Made by a program: the position numbers and the translations under genes. Below the pieces are notes generated by a model. It was not told where the DNA came from and did no database searches. It saw only the letters and a program-made list of their open reading frames with translations. From contig NC_044498.1 in NCBI RefSeq assembly GCF_902362185.1, positions 40,510,536-40,574,535 of the forward strand: a stretch of DNA of 64,000 nt, written 5' to 3'. Below, piece after piece: positions 1-13,500 of the stretch. The DNA is from Chanos chanos (lineage: Eukaryota > Chordata > Actinopteri > Gonorynchiformes > Chanidae). Position 1 is the stretch's first letter; each line of letters begins with the position of its first letter.

Positions 1-115
1 AAATCTTTTGAATTTCAGCTCACTTTTACTGTCCTGTAAACAAAGTAAAAATACATGAATTACACTGACAGCTTTCACTGCTGGAGTGTGTAAATCATTC
101 CTGCCTGTGGCATAC

Positions 116-2345
116 CTTTCTGGCGTCTGAATGTTGTCCAGGTCCTCAATATCTAAGACCATCTGCTGGGACTCCTCCTTTGCAGTCTCAGTCTTCTCCT
201 CTGCCAACTTAAGATAGGCCCGCACCACATCCTCCAGAGACTTGATATTCACCTACAGCGCAAAGGATATTACACTCATAAATGCTCTCTATCCCAAATC
301 TCATAACTCAAAAAGAACATGTAAAGGCAAATCAGCCCCTCCATAAATAGATTAAATGCAGCATTTATCCATCTGAAAAGCCCTGTCAACTGTGAAGACT
401 ATCATTACTGTTTCCATGATAAAAAGTGAATATTTTTCACTGTATAAAAGGATGCTATTTTGTAAACGTTGTCACCCTCGTACATACACTACCAGTAAAC
501 TGATCTCTACTTCGTTCCAACTTAGCAATTTAGTAAGGCCAACGCTAAAAATTAAACACACTAGCCTCTTCCTTGTTATCCAGTGAAAAAACTGCCAACA
601 CAACTGAAAACACAAGAAAATAAGAGAGTAGCCTTCAAAACCATTATGGGAAATCCTGCCTGCAGGAAGCATCTGTGCAGCTTCCAGGACACCACACTGC
701 CAACCTTGAAACACCACTTATTCTGGCTTTTCATGGACGTTTCTGCCATTCTGGCCTGTCTAGTCCGGTTGTGCCCAATATACATTAAAACTACTTCTAG
801 TCTAAACTGTTTTTTAAAATGGGGAAAGTCCATTTAACAAGCAACACAATTTAAAAATAGGGCTAAATTATGTCTGTTCATTGGAAGGATAAGAAAACAC
901 TGATCACTATAAATTCTTGGGTCTCAGTAAATTTATAATAAAGATATACAATGGTCATGCTATTGTCAGAAAAAAATTGTAATTTTGTAATCATATATTG
1001 TGGTAATGACGTTATATATCAGGACTCACCTGTTGGCAAATGTTCTTGTACTGGTACAGTCCCTCCTTGGCCAGGTGGCTCTTGCGCAGGTCCACACACA
1101 GCTCCAGGTACTTGAGCATGATTGGCTCGTGGATCTTCTGCCATGTTCGATGCTTCTTGCTTTTAATAACATCATAGAGAACATCTAGAGCTGGCTGCTT
1201 TTTGCCAACCTCAAGGAACTCTGGAGAAACAAATCACAAAACATCTGTGTTCAGTTCTGAATAGAAACCAAATCTTTCAAAATTCCTAAAATTACTGCCT
1301 GGACAGGAACATGTATAAAAATTCTATTTGAAGGAAGTCTGTGAGAAAAGAAAGGCATGAAATTCCATAGACAGATATCATCAGAACTAACAGCTCAAAA
1401 AAAGTCATATCACAAAGTACTGTGGGAACGAGTAATTTGGATTTCAAATACTGAAATCATTTCCTGCATGAACTACCTCAAATTTACTATGGAAAAATAA
1501 TAAAATCGCGGGTGTCGAAATGGTACTCAGTGTAGACAATTTCGCTGCCAATTGTTTGCTGTCAAATTTTCTTCCTAATGTCCCATATTACAACAGAAAC
1601 GCACATTTTTAAGGAGAAAATGTGACCAACATTTAATAATACTGCGTTCTCCTGTTTAACATTTGTATCTCAATACACTAGATATACCCAACAGCGAGCT
1701 CTGTTACTTAGAAAAGCGCTTTGGTGCCATTCTTCAACGAGCAGCCATATGCTAAGGTTAAGCTGCTGACCAGCATACGTTCCCCCATGGCTTATCTATA
1801 CTACAATAGCGAGAAGCTACGACAACGTGGTCTGTCAACAAAGACAAATGGTGCACATATCATTAACTTTATTTTTATTTTCAGAAAGGGCCACGACGTG
1901 TGGCGCATTTCAAAAGATGGAAAGCTAGCTGACGAGCAACCATGCTGTAATGAGGACAGCTAGCTAAAGCTACACTACAGGAAAGTTATCCTGCTATCCT
2001 AGCATAGCCCTTACTGCACTTGCCATCTGGACTAGTTTGACGTTAACCATAGAACTGCCACTTCACCAAAAAACAACACAACATAGCCATTTTCATTAAA
2101 AACAGTTTAAATGAGTGAAGTTATACTACTCAAAATCAAAGCAAGAATTCTGAAACTGAAAAAGTAGAACTGTGGATGCCTATTAAGCATTTTCATCTGT
2201 AACATGGCTTCCCCCGCCATGCCATGACGACTGTGCATGAGGAGGTTAGCAAGAAGGCTAAAGGCGAAAAAAGGTTCACCTTGACATATAACTCACCGTT
2301 TGCTCTTTTCAGAGCATTTTCCGGTCTTTGGAAATATGCCGGCAT
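116..2345 (-). CDS. eif3a: eif3a 5' part (translation initiation factor 3 subunit A), partial
   Basis: Coding exons in transcript order are 2345-2297, 1220-1030 and 252-116; the gene continues past the left edge. The first 125 codons are present. The protein starts [16 protein letters not shown] and continues with [19 protein letters not shown] and [12 protein letters not shown], the near-invariant N-terminus of vertebrate EIF3A. The start is the only ATG giving this N-terminus, and all junctions are GT-AG and in phase. EIF3A is the large scaffold of the cytoplasmic eIF3 complex, which binds the 40S subunit and organises the 43S pre-initiation complex; its PCI domain and charged repeat region lie outside the window. 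The gene is divergent from dennd10. Identity is close to certain; only the partial extent limits the entry. Confidence 0.96.
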
Positions 2346-3633
2346 TGTTATGGCTTGCTTGCGGAAAGAAATTCAAGTTGTCGAGTGTAATTTCTACAAA
2401 ATCGACCAGTCCATCCGCACCAGGCACTTCTTTCGGCTGAGCCAAGCTCCTGAGAAAGAAATGAGACATGTGAGAGATCCCCCCCCCCACCACTGACGAC
2501 AGAAGTTCCCGTATGTTCTCATGTAACTATGGATAGAAAATATTATGAAAAAATAAAACAAAAATCTGTGTTCAAAATTCAAAGTAATATCTACGTTTTA
2601 CGGAAGATTAAAGATTTATTTATTTTTTTAATTTGAGAAGTTGCTTCTCAATGAAAATATGACCTCCGAAATAGTGTCAAATCACGCTGTAATGTCCTGA
2701 CACAACTAACGTTGATGTGAATTAAATAATGGCTGTGACTGATGTTGTTTAAATAATTAAACGGAGCAAACTATGGTGATCATATAGAAGGTTGTGGATC
2801 TCACATTCTCAACGGAAATAACATTTAAAATGTTAGACTAAATGTTAGATTTAAAATGTGATAGTTCCATTTTTAGAATGAATTAATAAATAAAAGTGTG
2901 TGTGTGTGTAGAGAAGGAGAGCACCTCCAGCACATTAGGTGGCAGTACAACGCAGCTGCATATCTATTTCAGCGTTTGGAGATATTTGCGGAAGGGTAGG
3001 AAGGGAGTGCATTAACTTGATTGTTTTATATTGTAATGGCTAGTTGTCTCCAAGCTATTTTTTCCTGACCATACCCTTTTATCGACGGTAACATGCAGAG
3101 TTAGACACACTCGGTAACTTCATCATTTTTAATGTATTATATCAAGCCAAGCACCCAATCCTGATGCATGCTCAACTTCTGATGATTTCTTCCTCAATTG
3201 GTGGTTTAAGTTAAGGCTAGCGTTGGGTTTAAGATTAGTTTAACCATTCGTATTAGATAGGTAAATTAGACGTCCACCTCGTAAAGTTGGTTAAATACGA
3301 TAAGTGCAAAGATGCTTCCTCAGTTTCTGTGCTGATTTACCTGGTTTTTGACAGCGCCGTCTTGCTGTCTGTTGACAAGAGAATTCAGACTGTGTGTTTT
3401 AGACTGGAGTTGTCTTTAGTACTCTACATAAGATTTTGCTTGATTCATCATGTCATTCATTCTGTTAGCATCACATACTTTTTCACATCGTTAAGATCTT
3501 TTGGGTCGTCAGGTGAATGGGGTTTTGTCGTTTGTGAGCAGTAATTTTGGCAGTGTTTAATAAGTTTTGAACCGTTAATGAGCCATCACTTTTGTGGCTT
3601 TTCCAACAGACAGACGTGGAAGAGGAATGGAAT
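2346..3633. promoter_or_regulatory. divergent intergenic region eif3a/dennd10
   Basis: This is 1,288 bp between the eif3a and dennd10 start codons. It must contain both 5' UTRs and promoters, since nothing else lies between them. It contains a short C run near 2479-2488 and a short TG run near 2897-2910. I see no convincing TATA box and no ORF with homology. Transcription start sites cannot be placed from sequence alone. Confidence 0.6.
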
Positions 3634-5818
3634 ATGGCGGCAACTGACACTCAGCTGATGTTGAGTGTCGGACTCATCGGTAGGGCAGTTTCATGCATTT
3701 ATTACATTGTGTATGAATCGCTTGCGGCGACGTCTTGTACAAAAGGTTAACAACCTAAATATAATCCTTGAGTTGGATGTCAATAATGGATACGGCGACG
3801 ACGATTGCAGTGATGATAATATAATCTGTTGCTGTAATTTTGACCATTTATCTTTCTGTCCTGTCCCTGGAAACAGAGAAAGACGTGAATGCGGATACTC
3901 TGTGGGTCTGGTGTTTTCCATCAGTAAGTGCTGAACTGAGGGAGGTCCTGCTGAGAAAATGCTGTTTGACGCAGGACAGCAACGAACTCCATACGTTTGT
4001 GTTCGGACAATTCTGTCGTACTTGGTACTACATCACCACTGTGGAGGTTCAGGAGCCCACAGTCTTAAACAAGGTTGGGACCTTGAGCTGTATAATTTCT
4101 GTATTTCCTTCTGACGTATGTCTGTTGATCATTTTACAAATGAAAATGTTAGACTGTTGCTGAATGAAGTTTATATTTACAACAAATGGAATACTTTTCC
4201 CAACATTAACATGCATTTTACAAATGATTTCTCTTTCCTACTGCCACGTGAAATATTTTAGCTTGGCCTAATTTTAACTTTGTTTGACATTTAATGAGCT
4301 TAAACATTTATATTTTCTAGGTTACACATTTTTCAGTAATCATTACAGCCAAGGACTTTAACCCAGAAAAGTATGCTGCCTTCAGCAGGGTCCTTTGCAG
4401 GTATGACAGCATTTTATTAATTTGGGGTGTTAAATTCAGAGGATTTCAGTTCACTCTTGCCTAACTTTGCTGAGGAATACATCCATATGTCTTTTGACAT
4501 ACAGAGGAATAGGTTATAGAGTTTTAGGTCATTTTCTGTGTGTGTAGGATTAAAATACAATGCATCAGTTCACTACTTTAAAGAAGAGTGTCTTCTTTCT
4601 CACACAGAAAGATAGCTCAGGGAATGGGTTATTTCAGATTTGCATTTTTTTTAATCATTATTCCTCCCAGTCATATACCACACTGAGTAACATATGGTCT
4701 TTGCATGTGTTAAATAACAGAGCTGCCTGTGCTTTACATTTGATCCTTAATGTCATGACTCCATTCTCAGGATGTACATGAAGCATGGGAGTCCGGTAAA
4801 GATGATGGAGGGTTACATTGCTGTGCTGACAAAAGGCATCTGCCAGAGTGATGAGAACGGTTCATTTTTCATCAAAGACTATGATGTCAGAAAGGCTTAC
4901 CTGGCAGGCTCAATTAAAGGTCAGAAACAATCACATTATGCCAGCATTTGACTTTTTCTTTACTTTTTATGACACGGTTACTTAATATACAGTTTTACAT
5001 GTAGCAGCAAATGAAATAACCTATTTGTTTCTTCCTCAGTGGTAAAAGTTTACTAACTGTTAATTGCTGGTTCTGTTCTCCATTTCTTTGTGCTGTAGCA
5101 GTCATGAGTATTTCATGAGAAGTATTGGATAATATCAAGATTTTGGGGAAAATGGTCTTGTTATTAGCATCATAGTGTCTCACTGAGATAAGTGGTAGGT
5201 GGATAAGTCACCAGTAGATGTCATATCTGCCATTTCAGATGTGGTGTCTCAGTTTGGAATGGAGACTATCATTCTCTACACAGCGCTTATGCTGAAGAAG
5301 AGGATTGTTGTGTATCACCCCCGAGTTGAAGCCCTGTTGGAGTTTACGAGGTGACAGCCAGTGTTCTACACTGTGCCACTCATAACACTGACTAGAATAT
5401 CTCTCTGATCTGTCTTTTCACAGTGTTCTTTTGAGACTGGCTGTCAGAGTTTCTTTTAGTCTTTTTTACTTTCACCTGTCATTTTATGACCGAAAGTCGG
5501 TTAAACGTCTCCTTTTCAGTGAATGGTCTCATTCCATTAATATTAATAAATACAAAAGGCAAGGTCCCCATTGTTATCATGATAGTTCATATGATCCCAA
5601 AGGATATAGAACAGTTAACAGGATGTGTCCCTTTCTTTCCTCCGATGAATCAGAGCGCTTCCAGCCCTGACATGGCACAGGAAAGACTGGTCTATCCTTC
5701 ATCCATATGTTCACCTGAACGACAGAGAGCTGGACAATTTGCGGCTGTGTACAGGTACTGAGGTCTTCAATGGCTCATTCTCTACTGGGATCAGGATAGA
5801 AACTGCTGATATTTACCT

Positions 5819-5852
<34 letters not shown>

Positions 5853-8128
5853 TACAAAATAACTGGATATTTGTAAGGGAGGTTTACTACTCCAAACAGC
5901 TATCTGCCTCTCATAAATGGCAAAAAATTGGAGGTACAAGGGGAGAAATTGTACATCTACTAAGGGATGCAGTTGTTTTGTACCGAAACTAATAACCATG
6001 GTTTTGTAATCCCCAGTCTGGTTCATTGTCTTTGTGTGGTGAACTGTGGATTATTTTTTTTTCCACCTCAGCTCTTATAAGTGAAGTTTTTTTTTTTTTT
6101 TTTACCTCAAATGTGGTGCCAAAGCACAGGGAGTACATATTCTTTGTACAGGAGAAAACTCTACACTGCTTGTTAAGAATAATGTCATTCATAATTTGAA
6201 GCCGGTATGACTTTTCTTTTTCTTCTCATTTCTCACTGCAAGAAATGATATACAGAATGTTTATCAAATGGTGCTCATGTATTTTAACTTGGCAGAAGGT
6301 TGACATTGTCAACTGAGTAGCCATTTTTAATAACAACAAAACACAGGTTGTCATTACACAGACCATAAATAATATGAATAATGTTTTGATATATGAATCC
6401 ACTCAAATGAATAAAGTAGATCTAGTCCCTAGGCTTCTCTCAGCAAGAATTTTTTTTTTTTTTTTTATATCAAAGTAGTCACGCACTCATCTGAAAAAGG
6501 TCAAAGTAGTCTGTCATTATTTTACACTTGTCACATGATTCCTTCTCTGCTGAAATTCCCTGCATTGGGGATAGTGCAAACATTGCCCTGTCTCATTTGG
6601 AATTGTATAGCTTCAAATTACAAAGAAAGTAAAACTTCAGTTCTGGGTTGGTTCAGTTTTCTCTCAAGTCAAACTGTGATACAACCATACCTGTGGTTCA
6701 AAAACCAATTCAAACTGTGAGTCAGGCGAACTGTTAACAACTCTACACCTACAATAGTAAAGTAGTAAAGTTTTGCAGTAGTAAAGTATGTGACAAGGCC
6801 CTCAAATCAGTTATGCACTCATAAATGTCTTGTCTTTTTTTAAGGCTATGTTGCCGGGTTTGTTGACCCAGAAGTCAGTAACAGATCGGACCTGTTTGAC
6901 GTTTACGTGAACCTTCCTGACAGTGAGATCACCATATCCCAGAGTGCCAAAGGTGAGAGTGAGCCTCCCAAGAGCCTGAGTATAAGATCAGCTTATTTGT
7001 ATGTTTTCTGAATTTAACGTGTTAGATATATGATGGTGATTCAAATGAAAACAGTAGAGTTGGAACAAATTTACAACTTCATATGTAATGTAAACTCTGT
7101 GCTTAGCGGATATTGTTGCCGTAGAATGTTGTTGACTCTATAGAAAATAACTAAATATTATTCAGACTTATTTGAACAAACTTTTTTTTTTTTTGGATAA
7201 ATTAATCTGTTTCCACTTGAATCACTTTAATATTCAACTAGAGGACCCCGTTCCTTCTAAATCTGCTGCATTTGAATCTTTACTTGACTCTGCCTCATCA
7301 CTGTTCTGAGGTAGCAGAATTATCATATTTACTGTCACTGTGAAGACAAAAATAAAATAGTCAGGTGTACATGACTACATGAGGGAGGTATGATGGGTGG
7401 AAGTGGACAGTAGTTGTCTTTATAAGTCTTTTATTATGTCCATTCAGAAACCATGGCGATGGGGAAACTCCATAAAGAGATTGGTCACTTCATCGTCCAG
7501 TCAGCAGAGGATACTGACCGAACCGACGCTCAGGTCATCAAGGTAAGCTCTGATTTTGAGAGAGAGAAAATCTCTCTCTTTCCCTTTTCTGAATTTAAGA
7601 ATACAAGGTTTAACTATATCTTTTACAGAAAGGGTTTGCAATCAGGGTCAGGGTTTGCAATCAACTTTGGGATGCAATTTACTTGTGAGTGTGTCTGGAA
7701 ATTAAAATCTTCTAGTGAGTTATCCTAGACATCACTCAGAAAAGTAGATTTCAACACCCACCAATACTTGTTGCTCTGAGATTATTTTTATAAGATAGAT
7801 ATGCTTTTCCGTAAAATTACGTCATAAAAATGCAGTTTGATTCTGCTCATGGGCTGTGAATGACTCCAATGTTCCACAGTTAGTTTGAATCAAATGGCAT
7901 TTCAAAATATCCACCTTAACTCCCTTCAAAAACTAAGGTACAGTGATGTTTTTCTCTTAGGATATTTCTGTGAAGACACGGGAGATTCTCACAAATTTAG
8001 TGTCTCTAGCTGAAGAGTGTGAGAACTCAAAACTCACCTTGGAGTCCCTGAAACAGCGACATTTCCCCCCAGCAACTGAAAACTTCCTCTTTCACCTGGC
8101 TGCAGCAGAACAGCTTCTTAAAATTTGA
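3634..8128 (+). CDS. dennd10: dennd10 (FAM45A), DENN-domain protein 10
   Basis: Nine coding exons: 3634-3679, 3877-4073, 4321-4400, 4771-4919, 5239-5350, 5654-5754, 6845-6952, 7448-7542, 7961-8128. They total 1,056 nt, encoding 351 aa against about 357 in human. Landmarks are the start [15 protein letters not shown], then [55 protein letters not shown] and a C-terminus ending AAAEQLLKI. The family has a compact DENN module; published work links DENND10 to Rab27 and late endosome/multivesicular body handling. The frame is intact and all junctions are GT-AG. Intron 6 contains a run of 32 G. The gene is divergent from eif3a and tail-to-tail with sfxn4, as in human 10q26. Confidence 0.96.
5819..5850 (+). 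repeat. poly(G) tract, 32 G
   Basis: An uninterrupted run of 32 G lies in dennd10 intron 6, 64 bp after the exon 6 donor. A pure G run this long is unusual in vertebrate DNA and hard to sequence, so its exact length is uncertain. On RNA it could form a G-quadruplex. Confidence 0.95.
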
Positions 8129-9157
8129 CCAATCAGTGTTCTCCAGAAGCAGGTGATGTCACAATATGAGGAAACAGTGTCTAACCCTATCAGTCAAGAA
8201 CAAGCACTTAAATATTTTTGTACATGGTAAGAGAAAACAGGTTTTGGGTTCAGTTATGGTGAACATTGATAGCTGTGGAAATTACTATGATTTGGACTGA
8301 AGTGGGACCTGTTACATTGTGATACCGTGTCCATACTTTGTGGTTTGATGTAAATTAAGAGTTTTATGGTTATTAAATGCTTAATATGAAACACAACTAT
8401 AAATTCACATGACTAGTGGATATCGATGACAAACCCCTTTTCTTAGAAAAACTTTACTGTGCTGAAGAAAAAGTATTTATAAAAGTCCTCATGGCCCCCC
8501 TGTCTGGCACATTTTTTTAAAAAAAATTTGTTTGGCACAAACACATCTGATTGAGCTTCTTAGCTAACGATCAAGCAGTGGATCATTTGAATGAGGAATG
8601 CTAGAGGAAGGCCGAAATGTGAGGTACAGGGAATCCATGAGGACTAGGACAAAACACTCTGCTAGAACATTCCACAATGTGTCATCTTTAAAAGAGCGCA
8701 TCATCACAGATTTCTTCCTAACTAAGTTAAGACGTCGAGTGAAATATCATCATAACCTTTTCCAGTTGATTTTAATGTTCAGCCTTCAGCTAAACCGTGA
8801 GTGCCAGACTATAATGAACTTCCATTCCTACAGGGCAGTCATGGTTACAATCATTTGTCTTGAATATGGAGGATTTTACAGTTTTCCTCATGTACTTGTT
8901 TGCATATGGACTGCTCAGTCCCTCCTTCATGATTGTTTCTCTGTTCATACTGCCATAGATTTTGATATTTTAAAGACATGCTTTTACGATTCTTGCTCAA
9001 TTACATTGTAAGAATTGACCATTAACACCCTTGTTATCAAGGGCTAATCTTTGTGCCTATTCAGAACAAAAATGATACACTGTACATTTGTGCAATACGT
9101 GCTGAGATTGAACAAATATTCAAATGTATTTTCTTACATGCTGAAAAGTTAAGTTGT

Positions 9158-9163
9158 AATAAA
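9158..9163 (+). terminator. candidate poly(A) signal of dennd10
   Basis: AATAAA about 1 kb after the dennd10 stop. An upstream ATTAAA at 8372-8377 is an alternative that would give a short 3' UTR. Confidence 0.4.
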
Positions 9164-9527
9164 TAATGTCATATATATTGCATGCAAGCTAACACACACA
9201 TGAATACATTGGTTCAGATTGTTGTTTAGTAAGATAACCCAGCTACAATGTGAAGATTGCTGTGAAATTCTAGCAGTAATTTAGAGAGAAGAAAATTAAT
9301 AAAAAGAATGCAAATATATGACAGCAATATTAAATTTTTCATATGATTTTTTAAAAAGTGCTTAAGTAAGGTGTGTGTATTTCCTGAATTGTCAACAATA
9401 CATTGTCAATACATTTATCAGTGCAATGTTCAAATCCATCCACTAATGCATAAAATACAAATGCAGCTATTAAATTGAATGAAATTTTAAACCCTCACAG
9501 CCTCAGTTCATTGTTGTGAGACCACAG

Positions 9528-9533
9528 TTTATT
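9528..9533 (-). terminator. candidate poly(A) signal of sfxn4
   Basis: AATAAA on the minus strand, about 570 bp after the sfxn4 stop. I see no other canonical hexamer between it and the stop codon. Confidence 0.4.
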
Positions 9534-10103
9534 TTATAAATATTTTGGTAGAATTCTCATCACTGTACATAGTTCATGATGAACTTGGCAGAAAGTCCTC
9601 TGTAACAGAACTGCATGCACTCTTCAGCCATTCCGTCAAAAAATACCGGTAACAATAATTTAAACAGGTCCTTTGGAATAGCTCTCACATGTACATAAGC
9701 TCCACATTATGTTGTTATAAGCACAACAAAACCACTGACAAATCTAACTCAACAAACATAAATTCCTCTAATGCAGCTGCTTTCAATTTCTGAATATGTA
9801 TGTATGGATTCTACCTGTTTTATGTACAGTTTATGCAGTGGTTACAGAGTCCTGTTGTAGGATTACTCAAATAAAATGTTAGTAAAATAAAAAAAGTGAT
9901 TCAAATGAAAAACAGCAAACATCATTTTCACCTTCATTTGTACTGTAAAATGACTGTATGCTTTTTCTTATGTGGAAATTTCATCAACAGTTTGAATATT
10001 CGCATAGAGTTTGCTCCATTGTTTTCAATCACCCTCTTATTTATCTGACTTCTTCTGTCACTGTATCGTATTTACCAGAAATGCAGAGCGATAAAACACA
10101 GTC

Positions 10104-10495
10104 TCACAGCCCTCTGTGGTAATACACCTCCTCCACCATGTCCTCAGTCTGCAATTCCTTCTCTAGACACTCCTTCTTAATCTGGAAATAGAAGATAAAG
10201 TGAGTTCATTTCAGATCGTGTGTGTGAGAGAGTGGGTGGGTGTATTTTCATACTCAAAAAGGTTTCAGTGTAGCGTAGTGAGTGGTGACAGGCTGTTTTG
10301 TGCACCTTGCCCATCTGTGGGAAGAGACTGAAGGAGACCGGGATCATCAGACCCAAAACTATAGCGGTGCTGATGTGCCGAACAGGTGCCAGCAGCATTG
10401 GGTTTCTCTGTGCAAGCCTTGTTCTAGAGCAGCAATATGACATTAAAGTTTAATAACTGTATATGTTGATTCAAGATGAAAAAAAGTAAGATTGT

Positions 10496-10554
<59 letters not shown>

Positions 10555-13500
10555 CTGGAGCTGAGGAAACTTCTCACATTTTAGAACAAATATTTTACAA
10601 GCACAACCGTTTTAGCGCTCCATATCTAGGATTTGCAGACAGATTCACAAGACCAGCAGATGCTTCTTTACTTATTCTGTTTGCCCACACGGAATGCTTT
10701 TGTAAACCAGACATGCTGAGGTTAGAAAAAGTGCTGTTTATGTTAAAATTTCAAGATATCTTACTTGTGTCTACATCATATATTATGTTGAGGGCAATTA
10801 CTCTGTCGTTCCTACTGGGGACACTATTTGGATCAATGAATTACATCTATCCATACATCCATCAGTCTATCCTTTTACCTGCGGAGGAGGAATACCAGCA
10901 GGTTGGGGACTGCTGCAGTAGTGCCCAGTAGTACAGCTCTGGACACAGCAGTTTCCTTCACCGCCTGGTGAGGAGAGACAAAAACACAGATTAACTGGCT
11001 TCATGTAACCAAGCTCAGGCTGGAATGGGCCTGGAGCAATAATCCACAGAGTGAAACACTTGATTGGACAATTATATAATGCAGTGTTTTCAAAAGATGA
11101 AAACAGACAAACAAGCCAAACCATACAATGATCCAGGTTTAAAAGGAAAGTAACACTTATGTAGATAAGGTGCACTAATGACAATGTTGTTAGTGTGGAA
11201 TAACTCTTGCCAAGAATGCTCATAAGTCAGACAAACTTCAGGTTATGAAAAAAAGTCAAATGTTGTGTATCTGAAAGTTATGGTCATGAAATATGATCAT
11301 CCCATGAGCTGTTTTCACATATCACCGTTCAGTAGAAGAAAACATTGGAAATCATATTCAAACCTAAGTGGATCATCTGTAAAATTAAAATGTTAATATC
11401 ATGTTCCTTCAGCAGTAGTGGAATGCTCACCTTTGACCCAGCTGCCCTTGAGATCCCAACAGCATTTCCTCTAGAATCAAACACCTGAATTCCATTCTCA
11501 GACTCCTCATTCCTCACCAGAAGGACGTTACAGGCAGCTAGGAAAGCTAAGCAATAAAGGGTTGACCATTACAACTACGGATATCTGAATATGAAAAGTT
11601 ACATTTGTCTAAATACACACTGTAACCCTGGAAGATCTTAATAAACAAGATTACCTCTTTTTTCTGTGAATGATTTTCACTTGACAAGTAATAACTTGTC
11701 ATCCAAAGCTCAGTGGACATTGAATATTTGAGGTACAATTACATTATGTATAATGTATTATGTATAGTATATTAAAATTTCAAATGTTACATTCCATTGT
11801 AAATTACATGAATTACAATTTCATGTAAAGGTCACTATAATTCAACACCACAAAACAGTATTCTAAAAGCAGCTTAAATCAAGGGTGGTGCTGACTTAAC
11901 TAGGACTCTTACCTGAGAGCGGTATGGGTAACACAGACCTGAAAAATAACTGAACCACAGTACTTCTCAGCTGCAATCGCTGGATCACTATCTGAGGAAT
12001 CGCCTGAAAAGCACATCATGTGGTCAGAAGCATTCCACTCAAGTTCAGTACTCAACAGACAGACAACAAAGACACCCATCACAAAGCTGAGACAATTCAT
12101 TCCTTTAAAGTCACTCACCCCAGCAAGCGTTGAATATCCAACTGTTCCCACAATGAGAATGGACTGTTTTAGAGATGCTGTGCTATCCTAGATAGGGTGA
12201 GACAGCTTGACTGAACTATGCTTACGTGACTTGGTCAAAAAGGCAAGACAAAGAGACGCATTCATTCGTTCGAGGCTAACAGCCAAAGCAGATCTTTTTT
12301 TCATGGCAAAAAGGACAGTTTACAACTGACAGTTTTGTTCACTTAAACTAACTTGATTAACTGGACACTGTACATTTACGAGTTTGTAAAACAAAAACAG
12401 TGATCAGAAAATATAAGTTCATAATTACCTTTGGACTGGTTGCATTTCTGTTGGCAAAATTAAACCCGGCAGAATAACTTTGGAGCAGAAACTGTTGATG
12501 GACAACAAATATGATTGTGTTGCCATTTATGATGCACATATGCATTGGGTTAATATCTCACGTTTGTCTTACCTGCCAGAAAACAGCAGGTTTCACCCCT
12601 CTATGGGGCAAAAAACTGGCAACAACCTAGAGTAAGGTAGAGTGGAAAATAAAAATAGGACATATATTTCACATTCTGAGTGACAGCTCTGAGGAATAAT
12701 AAATGTTTCGTGATATTAAGATATCTGTGTTTGTTTACATTACATGAGACTCATGTTCTACACCAACAGACTGCAGACCACTCACCAAAGGGCCTGATAT
12801 AGGCAAAAATGCTGAAAAAAGAAGATTTGGCATCAACGTTAAGACAGCATCTTACATGTGTCGGTTAGTGACTTTAATGTAATATTTTAAATAAGAGGAC
12901 CATTCTGCAGATCAGATGATTATTTTTACCTTGTGGACGGAACACAGGTGAAATAAGTTTTCCAGTGTCAGGGTGAACAGAGGACTAAAAACACAGAAGA
13001 GATTATTTAAGCACTACAATCACAAATTGCAACTCCAAATTCCAACTCCAACTCCTACATTACCAAATGCTTTACTATACTTTATTCATAGCTGTATTTA
13101 AAGTATACAATTATTAATAACAGTTATTTGTGAAATATCAGAAAATAGTTGAGCAGTCAATCTGTACTTACAAGTGACAGTAACCAAGCATCAGTGACCT
13201 AAAATAAAGTACATTTTGAAAAAAACAAATGCAGTTAAACAGATCTAAAGAAGTATAATAATAAATAAGTGGTTCAGAATCATCACCTTTTCATTCTTCA
13301 GGGGATTTGCTTCAGTGCTGAGACGAGAGCGAGCTTTTTCAATTTCAGCCTGGGGAGACATGTGCAAACATTTCCCTCATCTTTACACATAGGTACATGC
13401 TAGAACGGTAACCTAGGACATGCATAACACACAGTTTCACATTGATTTTTAGCTTTATTGAGAAAGTCAAATTTTATTCATTGAATAGGCCAATGTGTCC

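Larger units (their letters stand above)
8129..10103. other. convergent 3' region dennd10/sfxn4
   Basis: This region holds the 3' UTRs of dennd10 (plus) and sfxn4 (minus). Candidate poly(A) signals are ATTAAA at 8372 and AATAAA at 9158 for dennd10, and AATAAA on the minus strand at 9533-9528 for sfxn4. A 137-codon open frame at 8598-9011 shows no recognisable domain and lies in the 3' UTR, so I do not call it a gene. Nothing else is recognised. Confidence 0.6.

Noticed and set aside
8598-9011. 137-codon plus-strand open frame
   Set aside because: It lies in the dennd10 3' UTR, shows no domain or family resemblance, and its AT-rich codon use does not look like the neighbouring genes.
10476-10931. 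151-codon open frame running through the AT repeat
   Set aside because: The frame is low-complexity Tyr-Ile repeat plus intron and antisense of an sfxn4 exon.
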